Program-made: the position numbers and the translations under genes
The notes under the pieces: generated by a model
Seen by the model: only the letters and a program-made list of their open reading frames with translations
What the model was told of the DNA's origin: nothing
Database searches by the model: none
Shown: positions 6,293 through 14,357 of the stretch, piece by piece
Layout of the letters: every line of letters begins with the position of its first letter
How positions within the stretch are numbered: the first letter of the stretch is position 1
NCBI GenBank assembly: GCA_900556785.1
Contig: USQK01000027.1
Span: forward strand, 1-21,545
DNA: 21,545 bases
Reading direction: 5' to 3'
Origin: an uncultured Veillonella sp.
GTDB taxonomy: Bacteria > Bacillota > Negativicutes > Veillonellales > Veillonellaceae

Positions 6293-7564
6293 TTAAAGAA
6301 CTTGAGACGATTGGTTTGTATTGAGTGTAGTCGTCAATTTAAAGCCATCTAATATATCTATAAGTTCCTGAGTAGCAAGATTACTACCGGATGGACCAAT
6401 CATTCGAGCTACTGCCACATTACCTTCATTGCCAAGAATAATCGTCGCGCCAAAGGATACTGGTTCCGCTACAGATGTATCAGATGTATTTGGATTTTTC
6501 ATATGGCCCGCCAAATAGAACATCACATTACCGTCAATGATATGCGTTTCATAACGAGTAATCGTGGCCTTGTTCACATCGACCAATTGTTTAAGATAAT
6601 AATCACCAAGCATCTGCTTAGCCATCATAGTTGGCATGCCGGAACTAACAGCTTGTACTGGAATTGTAAAGGACTCAATGTCGAGGCGTACATTATGTTT
6701 AGTGAAAGCAATCTTACCTTTTTCATTAAGACGGGTGAAACCTTTTGGATAGGTAAATTTGATACCTTCTGCAACACTGATATCGCTTGTGCCGGTTAAT
6801 ATTTTTTTTACCCCTTTAATAGCATTAGAACCGCGCTTATTGATCAATTCAAAGGATGGAATTGTATGCTCCATCAAACCTAGCTCCATAAACTCTGCAC
6901 GAACAGGTGCATACGTACTAGACAAATTGTACCGATGAGTTGGATCTTTCTCCATGATAAATTCTGCTTCAAATACAGATTGAACCGGTTCTGTAGATGT
7001 CATATCCGCATAAGATTTTGGTGTACTTTTATCCCAACGCGCAGAGACTGCACCTTTCTTAGCAAAGAACCCACCAACAATATCATTATGCTCAAAGTTA
7101 TTGCTATGTTGGCGCCAGATATTTAAATACTCCTCATTAGACATGCCCTTAATAGGTACACCATACCAAGTCGTATTCCATTCTTTTTGAGATATTCCTT
7201 CTTGTGGTGTATTATTGCGCTTAGTAAAAGATACTGTATAGGAATCCTCTTGCGAAGGGCCCGCTAAATTGAAGGAATACCCTTGAATATGTTCGCTTTC
7301 ACTACGCACATCCATATCTAACATAAGGCCATCAGCTACACGCCAAGGAATCGAGAACATATAACCATTTTTGTAATCCTTCACCACCGTGTTCATCTTG
7401 GTAGCATAGGATTTGTATTGTTCTGGCAAAATAGATGCGGAATCCTTCTGAGATTCCACAATAGATAAAGGTGTATCAGGCGTCTTCTGTAAACCTTCCG
7501 CCATAATAGAAGTCGTTCCCAAAGCCATGACAGCTAAGGTTGCCGCAAATAAACGTAACTTCAT
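6293..7564 (-). CDS. exported protein of unknown function in an amino-acid ABC operon
   Basis: A 423-residue protein I do not recognise. It starts with a clear signal peptide (MKLRLFAATLAVMALGTTSI, probable cleavage after MA at residues 21-22) and has no other membrane helix and no lipobox cysteine, so it should be periplasmic or released. Two parts look alike in outline: around residues 65-90 (GYMFSIPWRVADGLMLDMDV) and 268-295 (GIKFTYPKGF then a charged strand and VRLDIESF), suggesting a duplicated, mostly beta domain of roughly 150 residues each. The start lies 8 nt after the ATPase stop codon, with AGGAGGTT overlapping that stop, so it is translationally coupled to the transporter. A role linked to amino-acid uptake or to envelope stress is inference from position only. 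Confidence 0.75.
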   Translation of the reverse strand: MKLRLFAATLAVMALGTTSIMAEGLQKTPDTPLSIVESQKDSASILPEQYKSYATKMNTVVKDYKNGYMFSIPWRVADGLMLDMDVRSESEHIQGYSFNLAGPSQEDSYTVSFTKRNNTPQEGISQKEWNTTWYGVPIKGMSNEEYLNIWRQHSNNFEHNDIVGGFFAKKGAVSARWDKSTPKSYADMTSTEPVQSVFEAEFIMEKDPTHRYNLSSTYAPVRAEFMELGLMEHTIPSFELINKRGSNAIKGVKKILTGTSDISVAEGIKFTYPKGFTRLNEKGKIAFTKHNVRLDIESFTIPVQAVSSGMPTMMAKQMLGDYYLKQLVDVNKATITRYETHIIDGNVMFYLAGHMKNPNTSDTSVAEPVSFGATIILGNEGNVAVARMIGPSGSNLATQELIDILDGFKLTTTLNTNQSSQVL

Positions 7565-7572
7565 AGAACCTC

Positions 7573-8328
7573 CTATAACATATTATCCAAGAACGCTTTC
7601 GTTCTTTCGTTCTGCGGATGACTAAAAATTTGTTCTGGTGTTCCTTCTTCTTGAATAACACCATCAGCCATAAAGATAACACGATCCGATACTTCACGAG
7701 CAAAGTTCATTTCATGAGTTACGATAATCATCGTCATGTGATCGTCCGCCAATTGTTTGATTGTCTTAAGAACCTCACCAGTAAGCTCAGGATCAAGAGC
7801 AGATGTGGGTTCATCAAAAAGCATGATTTCTGGATTCATCGCTAGCGCACGGGCAATAGCTACACGCTGTTGCTGACCGCCAGACAAGCGAGATGGATAC
7901 ATATCTCGTTTTTCCCATAATCCTACTTTATTGAGTAATTGCTCTGCAATCGGTGAGATTTCGTCATCTTTCATACCTTTTACCATACGTGGAGCAATCA
8001 TAATATTATCTAATACCGTCATATGTGGGAACAAATTGAAAGATTGGAATACCATACCCATGCGGAGCAATAATTCATGCTGAGTTTGAGGAGAAGCGTA
8101 TTTTACAACCCCATTTTCAGTACTAGCAAGAATCGTACCATCAACGGTAATAGAGCCTCCATCAATCGTTTCTAACTGACCCAAGCAGCGTAAAAATGTA
8201 GATTTACCAGAACCAGAAGGCCCGATAATAGAAACGATTTCGCCTCTATTCATTTTGAGCGACACATCGCGCAATACGGTTTGATTATTAAAGCGTTTTT
8301 CAATACGCTCCATATTTACAAATGTCAT
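7573..8328 (-). CDS. glnQ: polar amino-acid ABC transporter ATP-binding protein
   Basis: A 251-residue ATPase of the GlnQ/HisP/ArtP type. Walker A GPSGSGKST is at residues 36-44, the Q-loop glutamine is Q95, the signature LSGGQ is at 148-152, Walker B IMLFDEP is at 168-174 and the switch histidine is H205 in VTHEM. The family-typical SALDPELTGEVL follows Walker B. It drives uptake through the permease encoded upstream at 8482-9138. AGAGGT before the ATG supports the start, though M6 is possible. A 153-nt gap (8329-8481) separates it from the permease gene; that gap is AT-rich with no clear hairpin or gene. The symbol is used in the family sense; the exact amino acid is not known. Confidence 0.88.
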   Translation of the reverse strand: MTFVNMERIEKRFNNQTVLRDVSLKMNRGEIVSIIGPSGSGKSTFLRCLGQLETIDGGSITVDGTILASTENGVVKYASPQTQHELLLRMGMVFQSFNLFPHMTVLDNIMIAPRMVKGMKDDEISPIAEQLLNKVGLWEKRDMYPSRLSGGQQQRVAIARALAMNPEIMLFDEPTSALDPELTGEVLKTIKQLADDHMTMIIVTHEMNFAREVSDRVIFMADGVIQEEGTPEQIFSHPQNERTKAFLDNML

Positions 8329-8481
8329 AAGTACCTCTTACATCGTCAGATTAAGTATATAATTAGCGTCTCAAGTAAAGATATCTCATCTACGAAATCG
8401 CATCTATAGATATCAAATAAAGGTATTCCACCTATAAAACTAGCTACACCATTACATACGACAAACTACTATAGAATTAGA

Positions 8482-9138
8482 TTAATCTTCGTATACAGCA
8501 AATCTTCGTTCTAAGTAGCTAAAGATATTCGTCAAAATAAAGGTAAAGATTAAGTAGAATAATGCTGCCACGAGAAATGCAGAAATATCAAAATCACGTT
8601 GTACGATAGATTTTGTAATACGCAAGATATCATTCATTGCCAATACATACACGAGAGATGTATCTTTCAATAAGTTAATCGTCTCATTCGCAAGAGGAGG
8701 CAATACACGTTTAAACATTTGTGGTAAGATGATCTTACGCATAGTTTGTGCATAGGTAAAACCAAGAACCTTCGCCCCTTCGTACTGACCTCGAGAGATA
8801 GATTGAATACCCCCACGGAAAATCTCACATAAATAAGCTGCGTAGTTTAAGACGAAGGTAAGAACTGCTGCCGTCGCATCATCCATCTGAATGGCACCGT
8901 CTGTAATGATTGGCAAGGCATAATAGACGAATAAAATTTGTAACATCAACGGTGTGCCACGCATCAAATACACGAAAGCATCAACAAACTTATCTACTAA
9001 AGGCAATTTAGATAGACGTAACATAGCCATTAAAATGCCACCAGGAATAGATAAAATCCATACAATACAGAATAGCGATACGGTTACCTTTAAACCATCA
9101 GCGATGGTTGGGATAATCTGCAATAAATAATCTAACAT
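8482..9138 (-). CDS. glnP: polar amino-acid ABC transporter permease
   Basis: A 218-residue inner-membrane permease of the HisM/GlnP family with about five helices. The segment FVYLMRGTPLMLQILFVYY is the family hallmark near the second helix, and the EAA loop reads YEGAKVLGFTYAQTMRKIIL. The late NLLKDTSLVYVLAMNDILR is also typical. It forms the channel with the ATPase encoded next. The ATG at 9138 is chosen because AAGGAGT lies just upstream; a longer reading from 9198 would start within the hairpin region between the binding-protein and permease genes and add a non-hydrophobic extension. Confidence 0.9.
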   Translation of the reverse strand: MLDYLLQIIPTIADGLKVTVSLFCIVWILSIPGGILMAMLRLSKLPLVDKFVDAFVYLMRGTPLMLQILFVYYALPIITDGAIQMDDATAAVLTFVLNYAAYLCEIFRGGIQSISRGQYEGAKVLGFTYAQTMRKIILPQMFKRVLPPLANETINLLKDTSLVYVLAMNDILRITKSIVQRDFDISAFLVAALFYLIFTFILTNIFSYLERRFAVYED

Positions 9139-9159
9139 GAAAGACTCCTTCAAAACACG

Positions 9160-9192
9160 ACTAGAGAAGGGCCATCTGGCCGCTTCTCTAGT
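9160..9192 (-). other. stable intercistronic hairpin between binding protein and permease genes
   Basis: ACTAGAGAAG pairs with CTTCTCTAGT (10 bp), continued by GGCC/GGCC after a single bulged G, with an ATCT loop. On the minus strand what follows is CGTGTTTTGAAGG, lacking a strong U tract, so it is better read as a 3'-end stabiliser or partial terminator that raises binding-protein message relative to the permease. Confidence 0.65.
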
Positions 9193-9261
9193 GTACATTT
9201 CGTTCTTTAATTATCAGTTGTACCTACTGACCATAGTACTATTAGTATATCACGAATTGTA

Positions 9262-10074
9262 CTATTTAGCATCGCTCTTATCTAAGTCTGCGCCTGAGCC
9301 TAACCATTTTTCAGCAATTTTATCAGCAGTACCGTCTTTTTTCATTTCAGCTAAGATACCATTAATTTTGTCACGCAAAGCAGTATCATCTTTACGGAAA
9401 CCAACAGCGAAATTATCAACACCGTAGTCAGTACCTTCTACAATTTTGTATTTACCAGGTTCTTTTGTCATAAGATAACGAGCGATTACACCGTCAGCAA
9501 TAACCGCATCAACACGACCAATACCAAGATCCATAAATGCACTTACAAAATCCGCATAGGATTTTGTCTCCTTAACAGTCTTACCACTTGGGTCGTTTTG
9601 CAATGCTGCTTCACCAGTACTAGCTTGTTGCACGCCTACTACCTTACCAGCTAAATCAGCTTTACTTTTAATGGAGTCATCGTCACTACGAACAATGACG
9701 TATTGTTTATCCTTCATATATGTGTTAGAGAACAAAATATTTTTCTCGCGCTCAGGAGAAACTGTTAAGCCATTCCACAAAGCATCAATTTTTTTAGATT
9801 TTAGTTCCGCTTCTTTACTGGACCAGTCGATAGCTTTGAATTCTACATCCATGCCAGCACGTTTAGCTGCTTCTTTAGCCATGTCGATATCAAAGCCAAC
9901 GATTTCACCTTTTTCATCTTTAAAGCCCATTGGAGGGAAACTATCATCTAAACCGATAACAACTTTCTTAGGCAATTCTATATTAGCTTTTTTAGCGTCA
10001 CCGCCACAACCTGTTACAAATGCCATCATAGACACGGCTGCAAGGCCAACGGCCATCATTTTTTTCCAATTCAT
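9262..10074 (-). CDS. polar amino-acid-binding lipoprotein (SBP family 3)
   Basis: A 270-residue periplasmic solute-binding lipoprotein. The signal peptide (MNWKKMMAVGLAAVSMMAF) ends in lipobox VTGC with acylated C23. The mature part opens VVIGLDDSFPPMGFKDEKGE and continues VGFDIDMAKEAAKRAGMDVE, the standard family-3 signature; DALWNGLTVSPEREKNILFS carries the conserved ligand-contacting turn. It captures a polar amino acid (glutamine, cystine, arginine or similar) for the permease and ATPase encoded downstream. GGAGGAT before the ATG supports the start. It is first in its operon with a good promoter at 10158-10186. Confidence 0.92.
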   Translation of the reverse strand: MNWKKMMAVGLAAVSMMAFVTGCGGDAKKANIELPKKVVIGLDDSFPPMGFKDEKGEIVGFDIDMAKEAAKRAGMDVEFKAIDWSSKEAELKSKKIDALWNGLTVSPEREKNILFSNTYMKDKQYVIVRSDDDSIKSKADLAGKVVGVQQASTGEAALQNDPSGKTVKETKSYADFVSAFMDLGIGRVDAVIADGVIARYLMTKEPGKYKIVEGTDYGVDNFAVGFRKDDTALRDKINGILAEMKKDGTADKIAEKWLGSGADLDKSDAK

Positions 10075-10157
10075 AACTATCCTCCACGGCGATTATCACC
10101 TATTTACTACTTAATAATATGTTCAATACAGATTTAGATTCCGTACTTAATGATTGT

Positions 10158-10186
10158 ATTATACTTTAGTTCATTAAAGTTGTAAA
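10158..10186 (-). promoter_or_regulatory. sigma-70-type promoter of the amino-acid ABC operon
   Basis: On the minus strand TTTACA (10181-10186) and TATAAT (10158-10163) are separated by exactly 17 nt. It lies about 85 nt before the binding-protein start. Confidence 0.75.
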
Positions 10187-10264
10187 TAGTTAATTCGATG
10201 AATTTTATATTTTTTATTTTACAGACTCTCCACATATATAGTTTATGATTCTAGATTCATTTGC

Positions 10265-10308
10265 TTTATGTTTCTGTAGTCCTATATTTATATTTCTGTA
10301 TACCTATA
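10265..10308. repeat. tandem 22-bp repeat, two copies
   Basis: TTTATGTTTCTGTAGTCCTATA (10265-10286) is followed directly by a copy at 10287-10308 matching at 19 of 22 positions. A more degenerate TTTATGATTCT-like copy may start at 10242. The repeat lies between the stop of the 158-residue protein gene and the promoter of the amino-acid ABC operon. Apart from this and the promoter, the gap 10075-10333 holds no recognised element, including no clear terminator. Confidence 0.7.
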
Positions 10309-10333
10309 TTGTATGACGCTACGTACTTATACT

Positions 10334-10810
10334 TTATGACTGCGTATGTTTATGAATGGCCTCAATCATCGCCATTTTATCCTTGTACGCCACCTGATGC
10401 AGATCAAGTGGTATCACATAAATCCCACCATGACCATTCATTGCTTGCAACTCACGCCATTCCTCAGTGAATCCAATAATATGCTCATAATCAACAAAGA
10501 CAAAATATTCATCCCCATAGAATAAACTGTGAAAGTATTCTTTCACAGAAAAAGGCCTACGTTTTAACACGAGGCCCTTTTCACAGATAAAAGCTTGACT
10601 TTCACCTAATCTATGAAGGGTCCATAATATCACGAGCAACAACAGATAATACCATACACGTTCCGCCCAGTCTGAAGGCATATATTTTACAATCAACGCA
10701 CACACAACTAGACCGATGATGCGACCGGTCCACTGTATACCGCGATGTATTTCTAAGCTCTGTTGTACGGCACCTGATGAAAAGCGTTCCATCGCCTCTT
10801 GTTTCGTCAT
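10334..10810 (-). CDS. small two-helix membrane protein of unknown function
   Basis: A 158-residue protein that I do not recognise. Two hydrophobic helices (about residues 28-44 and 52-66) form a hairpin in the membrane, followed by a soluble domain of about 90 residues that begins FICEKGLVLKRRPF and contains YFVFVDYEHIIGFTEEWREL, a beta-rich pattern reminiscent of the PH-like domains of small bacterial membrane proteins. GTGAGGT lies before the ATG. It starts 36 nt after trpS on the same strand and is probably its operon partner. Function is unknown; conservation beside trpS would be the best clue. Confidence 0.7.
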   Translation of the reverse strand: MTKQEAMERFSSGAVQQSLEIHRGIQWTGRIIGLVVCALIVKYMPSDWAERVWYYLLLLVILWTLHRLGESQAFICEKGLVLKRRPFSVKEYFHSLFYGDEYFVFVDYEHIIGFTEEWRELQAMNGHGGIYVIPLDLHQVAYKDKMAMIEAIHKHTQS

Positions 10811-10846
10811 GGTTTACCTCACAAATTGAAAGTCTACTATATGATT

Positions 10847-11833
10847 TTATTTACGACACAAGCCCATAGCTTGTTCTACCTTACGATACATTGCACTTGC
10901 TTTAGCATGCGCCTTAGCAGCCCCTTCATCGAGGATTACATCCAGTTCAGGGCTTGTAATCAATTCATTGTAACGTTGTTGAATTGGTTCAAGGGTTGCT
11001 ACTAATAGATCAGCAATGTCGGATTTAAATACACCGTAACCTTTGCCTGCGTACATTTCTTCGATAGCTTCGTAGCTATCTTTTGTAATAGCACGGTAGA
11101 TTCCCATCAAGTTAGAGATGCCTGGTTTATTTTCTTTATCATAGCGAACCGCATTATCAGAATCAGTTTGAGCTCGTTTCAACTTTTTCACGATTAAATC
11201 TGGTGCATCCAAAAGACGGATTGTAGCATTTTGGTTATCATCAGATTTACTCATTTTCTTAGTTGGTTCTTGCAAGCTCATAACGCGAGCGCCACCTTCT
11301 CCTACCTTGATATCAGGCACTACGAAAGTTTCACCAAATCTACGGTTAAAACGCTCTGCTAAATTACGAGTCAACTCAAGATGTTGCTTTTGGTCTTCCC
11401 CTACAGGAACATAATTCGTACCATATAGCAGAATATCTGCCGCCATCAACGGTGGATACGTAAGCAATGCAGTTGGAATAGAATCCCCTTGCTTTTGAGA
11501 CTTATCCTTGTACTGAGTCATACGCTCTAATTCGCCAACATAGCTAATAGATTGCATAACCCAACCGAGCTTAACATGCTCAGGTACTTCGGATTGAACA
11601 AACAATGTTACCTTTTTAGGATCAAGGCCAACCGCAAGGTACAATGCAGCCAAATTACGAGTGTTTTGAAATAATTCTTTTGGATCTTGCGGTACCGTAA
11701 TCGCATGTTGGTTAACGATACAATAGTAACATTCATCAGTATCTTGATAGTCTAAGAAATTACGTAAAGCCCCCAAATAGTTACCAAGTGTTAACTCCCC
11801 ACTTGGTTGGATGCCGGAAAATATAACTGCCAT
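10847..11833 (-). CDS. trpS: tryptophanyl-tRNA synthetase
   Basis: A 328-residue class I aminoacyl-tRNA synthetase that charges tRNA-Trp with tryptophan using ATP. The HIGH-equivalent motif is in PSGELTLGNYLGALRNF near the N-terminus and the second signature is KKMSKSDDN at about residue 200. The stretch LLTYPPLMAADILLYGTNYV followed by VPVGEDQKQHLELTR is the tryptophan pocket region of TrpRS. Length matches bacterial TrpRS. GGGAG lies just before the ATG. It is 58 nt downstream of glmS on the same strand, separated by a perfect hairpin, and no separate promoter or T-box leader is visible, so some transcripts may come from glmS read-through. Confidence 0.97.
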   Translation of the reverse strand: MAVIFSGIQPSGELTLGNYLGALRNFLDYQDTDECYYCIVNQHAITVPQDPKELFQNTRNLAALYLAVGLDPKKVTLFVQSEVPEHVKLGWVMQSISYVGELERMTQYKDKSQKQGDSIPTALLTYPPLMAADILLYGTNYVPVGEDQKQHLELTRNLAERFNRRFGETFVVPDIKVGEGGARVMSLQEPTKKMSKSDDNQNATIRLLDAPDLIVKKLKRAQTDSDNAVRYDKENKPGISNLMGIYRAITKDSYEAIEEMYAGKGYGVFKSDIADLLVATLEPIQQRYNELITSPELDVILDEGAAKAHAKASAMYRKVEQAMGLCRK

Positions 11834-11856
11834 AATAGTCTCCCTATATTGAAATA

Positions 11857-11884
11857 AACCAACAGTGCCGAAGCACTGTTGGTT
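11857..11884 (-). terminator. perfect 12-bp UUCG hairpin between glmS and trpS
   Basis: AACCAACAGTGC pairs perfectly with GCACTGTTGGTT. In the minus-strand RNA the loop is UUCG closed by C-G, an unusually stable tetraloop. The following tract is TTTATTTC, a mediocre U run, so termination may be partial and allow read-through into trpS. Confidence 0.7.
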
Positions 11885-11891
11885 ATATATA

Positions 11892-13724
11892 TTATTCTAC
11901 GGTTACAGATTTAGCCAAGTTACGTGGTTTATCTACATCTGCGCCGCGTGTAATCGCTGCGTAGTACGCCAATAATTGCAATGGTACAACCGCAAGGATT
12001 GGAGCGATGAATTTATTTGCACGAGGCACATAGATTGTATGGTCTACGTGTTTAGATAATTCTTCGTCACCTTTCATACCAATACCGATTACAACAGCTT
12101 CACGAGCTTTTACTTCACGGATGTTGCTGATCATCTTATCGTACACATCTTCTTGTGTAGCCAATGCGATAACAGGTACGCCTTCTTCGATAAGAGCCAA
12201 TGTACCATGTTTTAACTCGCCACCAGCATATGCTTCAGCATGGATGTAAGAAATTTCTTTCAATTTCAAAGCACCTTCCATCGCTACTGCGTAGTCGATA
12301 GCACGGCCCAAGAAGAACGCATCAGATTTGAAGCCATAATGTTTTGCAAAGGCTTTCATATCTTCGTCTACTTCAAAGATTTCATGAATCAATGTAGGCA
12401 AGCTTTTAACACCGCAAAGGATTTCTCCGCCTAAAGCCGGATCCATTTTACCATTTAATTGGCCAAGATATACAGCAAACAACAAGCCTGCTACTAATTG
12501 AGTAGTATACGCTTTTGTAGACGCTACAGAGATTTCAGGACCTGCCCATGTGTACACAGTGTTATCTGCTTCACGGGAAATACTGGAACCTACTACGTTT
12601 GTAATTGCCAAGGATTTAGCGCCATGACGTTTAGCCTCTTTCAAAGCAGCCAATGTATCGGATGTTTCACCGGATTGACTGATAACGATACATAATGTTT
12701 TATCATCAGTCAACGGATTGCTATAACGATACTCAGATGCAATTTCCACACTTACTGGAATGCGCGCCAAGTTTTCAATATATTGTTTTGTTACAAGACC
12801 TGCATGGTATGCTGTACCGCATGCAACGATGAGAATTTTATTGAAAGCTGCTACATCTTCAGCAGTCCAATTTAGCTCATCGAAGATTGCTGTTTTACCA
12901 TCTTCAGAGATATGTGTACCGAATGTATCGCGAACAGCCTTAGGTTGATCATGAATCTCTTTCAACATGAAATGCTCATAACCGCCTTTTTCTGCTGCTT
13001 CAGCGTTCCAATTTACATGGAATACCTCTTTATCAACAGGGTTAGCTTCACGGTCGAATACGGATACATTATCACGAGTTACGATAGCTAATTCACCATC
13101 GCTCAAGATGTATGTATCACGTGTGTAGTTAATGATAGCTGGAATATCGGATGCTACAAAGTTTTCACCTTTGCCAAGGCCGATAACCAATGGGTTTTCT
13201 TTTTTAGTACAAATGATTTTATCTGGCTCATCGGAGCAGATGATTTCAAGAGCATACGCACCATCAACACGAGCTAGCATGCGGCGTACTGTGCCCACGA
13301 AATCGCCATCGTACATATCCTCTAACAAATGAGCTACAACTTCTGTATCAGTTTCAGATTTGAAATGGTACCCTTTTGCAAGGAGCTCTTCTTTCAAAGG
13401 CATGTAGTTTTCAATAATGCCGTTGTGTACAACAGCAAATTTACCATCTTCAGATGCATGAGGGTGGGCGTTCATATCGGATGGACGACCATGTGTAGCC
13501 CAACGTGTATGACCAATGCCTACAGTTCCTTCATTAGGATCTGCTTTCACAACTGCCTCAAGATTAGCAAGACGGCCAACCTTCTTTTGAATTTTAATTA
13601 CATTTTCAGGACCGATAACAGCAATACCTGCAGAGTCATAACCACGGTATTCTAACTTTGCCATACCGTCCAACAAGAAATCAGATGCTTGATTAAAGCC
13701 AATGTATCCTACGATACCGCACAT
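11892..13724 (-). CDS. glmS: glutamine-fructose-6-phosphate aminotransferase (isomerising)
   Basis: A 610-residue enzyme that makes glucosamine-6-phosphate from fructose-6-phosphate and glutamine, the entry step to UDP-GlcNAc for peptidoglycan and LPS. The N-terminal glutaminase starts MCGIVGYIG, with the cysteine exposed as nucleophile after methionine removal, and has GHTRWATHGRPSDMNAHPH. Two SIS sugar-isomerase domains follow: CGTAYHAGL and SQSGETSDTLAALKEA in the first, and EGALKLKEISYIHAEAYAGG in the second. The chain ends PRNLAKSVTVE, the usual catalytic C-terminal tail. Length is normal. AGGAGG precedes the ATG. A self-cleaving glmS ribozyme lies in the leader, so expression should fall when glucosamine-6-phosphate accumulates. 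Confidence 0.98.
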   Translation of the reverse strand: MCGIVGYIGFNQASDFLLDGMAKLEYRGYDSAGIAVIGPENVIKIQKKVGRLANLEAVVKADPNEGTVGIGHTRWATHGRPSDMNAHPHASEDGKFAVVHNGIIENYMPLKEELLAKGYHFKSETDTEVVAHLLEDMYDGDFVGTVRRMLARVDGAYALEIICSDEPDKIICTKKENPLVIGLGKGENFVASDIPAIINYTRDTYILSDGELAIVTRDNVSVFDREANPVDKEVFHVNWNAEAAEKGGYEHFMLKEIHDQPKAVRDTFGTHISEDGKTAIFDELNWTAEDVAAFNKILIVACGTAYHAGLVTKQYIENLARIPVSVEIASEYRYSNPLTDDKTLCIVISQSGETSDTLAALKEAKRHGAKSLAITNVVGSSISREADNTVYTWAGPEISVASTKAYTTQLVAGLLFAVYLGQLNGKMDPALGGEILCGVKSLPTLIHEIFEVDEDMKAFAKHYGFKSDAFFLGRAIDYAVAMEGALKLKEISYIHAEAYAGGELKHGTLALIEEGVPVIALATQEDVYDKMISNIREVKAREAVVIGIGMKGDEELSKHVDHTIYVPRANKFIAPILAVVPLQLLAYYAAITRGADVDKPRNLAKSVTVE

Positions 13725-13742
13725 ACGTATATCCTCCTATAA

Positions 13743-13764
13743 CTGGGGGTATTTCTAGCCCCAG
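13743..13764 (-). other. small hairpin before the glmS ribosome site
   Basis: CTGGGG and CCCCAG form a 6-bp stem around a 10-nt loop, ending 3 nt from the minus-strand AGGAGG region. It may tune translation or protect the 5' end; nothing more can be said. Confidence 0.4.
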
Positions 13765-13846
13765 CAAAAACTAAGGCTAACAAATTAATGTTCTAGATTA
13801 ATATTCTATTTAATGTATTAATTATTAGTTCAATACAATTCATTCA

Positions 13847-13984
13847 GATATACTTTGTCCCCATCGTTACCGATGGGCTTTTTAATACCTGTTACGACAT
13901 GAATATGCCGGAAGAGCATCCGCTGATGACTCGATCACTCTTCACCTCGTCTACCCTAACGACTGCCTTCGCGGGTACTTGCGC
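13847..13984 (-). ncRNA. glmS ribozyme: glmS ribozyme (glucosamine-6-phosphate-activated self-cleaving leader)
   Basis: Read on the minus strand, the leader starts GCGCAAGTACCC at 13984 and matches the glmS ribozyme architecture. P1 is TACCC/GGGTA. The conserved GACGAGG lies at 13951-13945, its first G corresponding to the catalytic guanine (G40 in Thermoanaerobacter tengcongensis). P2 is GAAGAG/CTCTTC enclosing ATCGAG and CATCAGCGGATG, corresponding to AUCGAG and CAUCGGCGGGUG of the reference RNA. P3 is GGTAT/ATATC and P4 is CCCATCG/CGATGGG with a GTAA loop. Cleavage is expected between A at 13985 and G at 13984. The glucosamine-6-phosphate cofactor would trigger cleavage and decay of the glmS message. 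Confidence 0.95.
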
Positions 13985-14063
13985 TATTCGCTCTTACGAA
14001 TTGTGAAACTCCTTTCTATAAGATACGGCAGATCTTTAAAGTATACATCGTATACCAATCTAT

Positions 14064-14093
14064 ATTATACGTGATAATGAATGGTGAAAGCAA
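14064..14093 (-). promoter_or_regulatory. sigma-70-type promoter of glmS
   Basis: On the minus strand TTGCTT (14088-14093) and a consensus TATAAT (14064-14069) are 18 nt apart. Transcription would start near 14057, about 70 nt before the ribozyme cleavage point. A palindrome GTATAC-ATC-GTATAC (14041-14055) overlaps the start region. In the remaining 14094-14357 stretch I see an inverted repeat ATACTA-CCG-TAGTAT at 14119-14133 and AT-rich sequence, presumably holding the plus-strand promoter of the beta-helix gene, which I could not place confidently. Confidence 0.7.
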
Positions 14094-14357
14094 GACATCC
14101 TTATCGACATATATAAATATACTACCGTAGTATCCTATGGATATCATGAACTATTAAATTCTAGAAATCTATGAATTCTATGACCTATATAACCTTACGT
14201 AATATTCATATATATCTATAGATTACATATTTAGTATTCGTTTATAAACCCAATGTATCATTCATACTATTTTCACAGATAATTACTATACTTCTTACAA
14301 TCTTAATTTTACACAATTCGATTTTATCGCGCAATAAATATTTGGAGGTTATTATAT

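Noticed and set aside
8329..8481. Small RNA or gene in the 153-nt gap between permease and ATPase genes
   Set aside because: Only short GATATC and CATCTA echoes in AT-rich sequence; no stable stem, promoter or ribosome site stands out.
10261..10470. 69-codon plus-strand open frame
   Set aside because: It covers the tandem repeat and is antisense to the 158-aa membrane protein, with no ribosome site.
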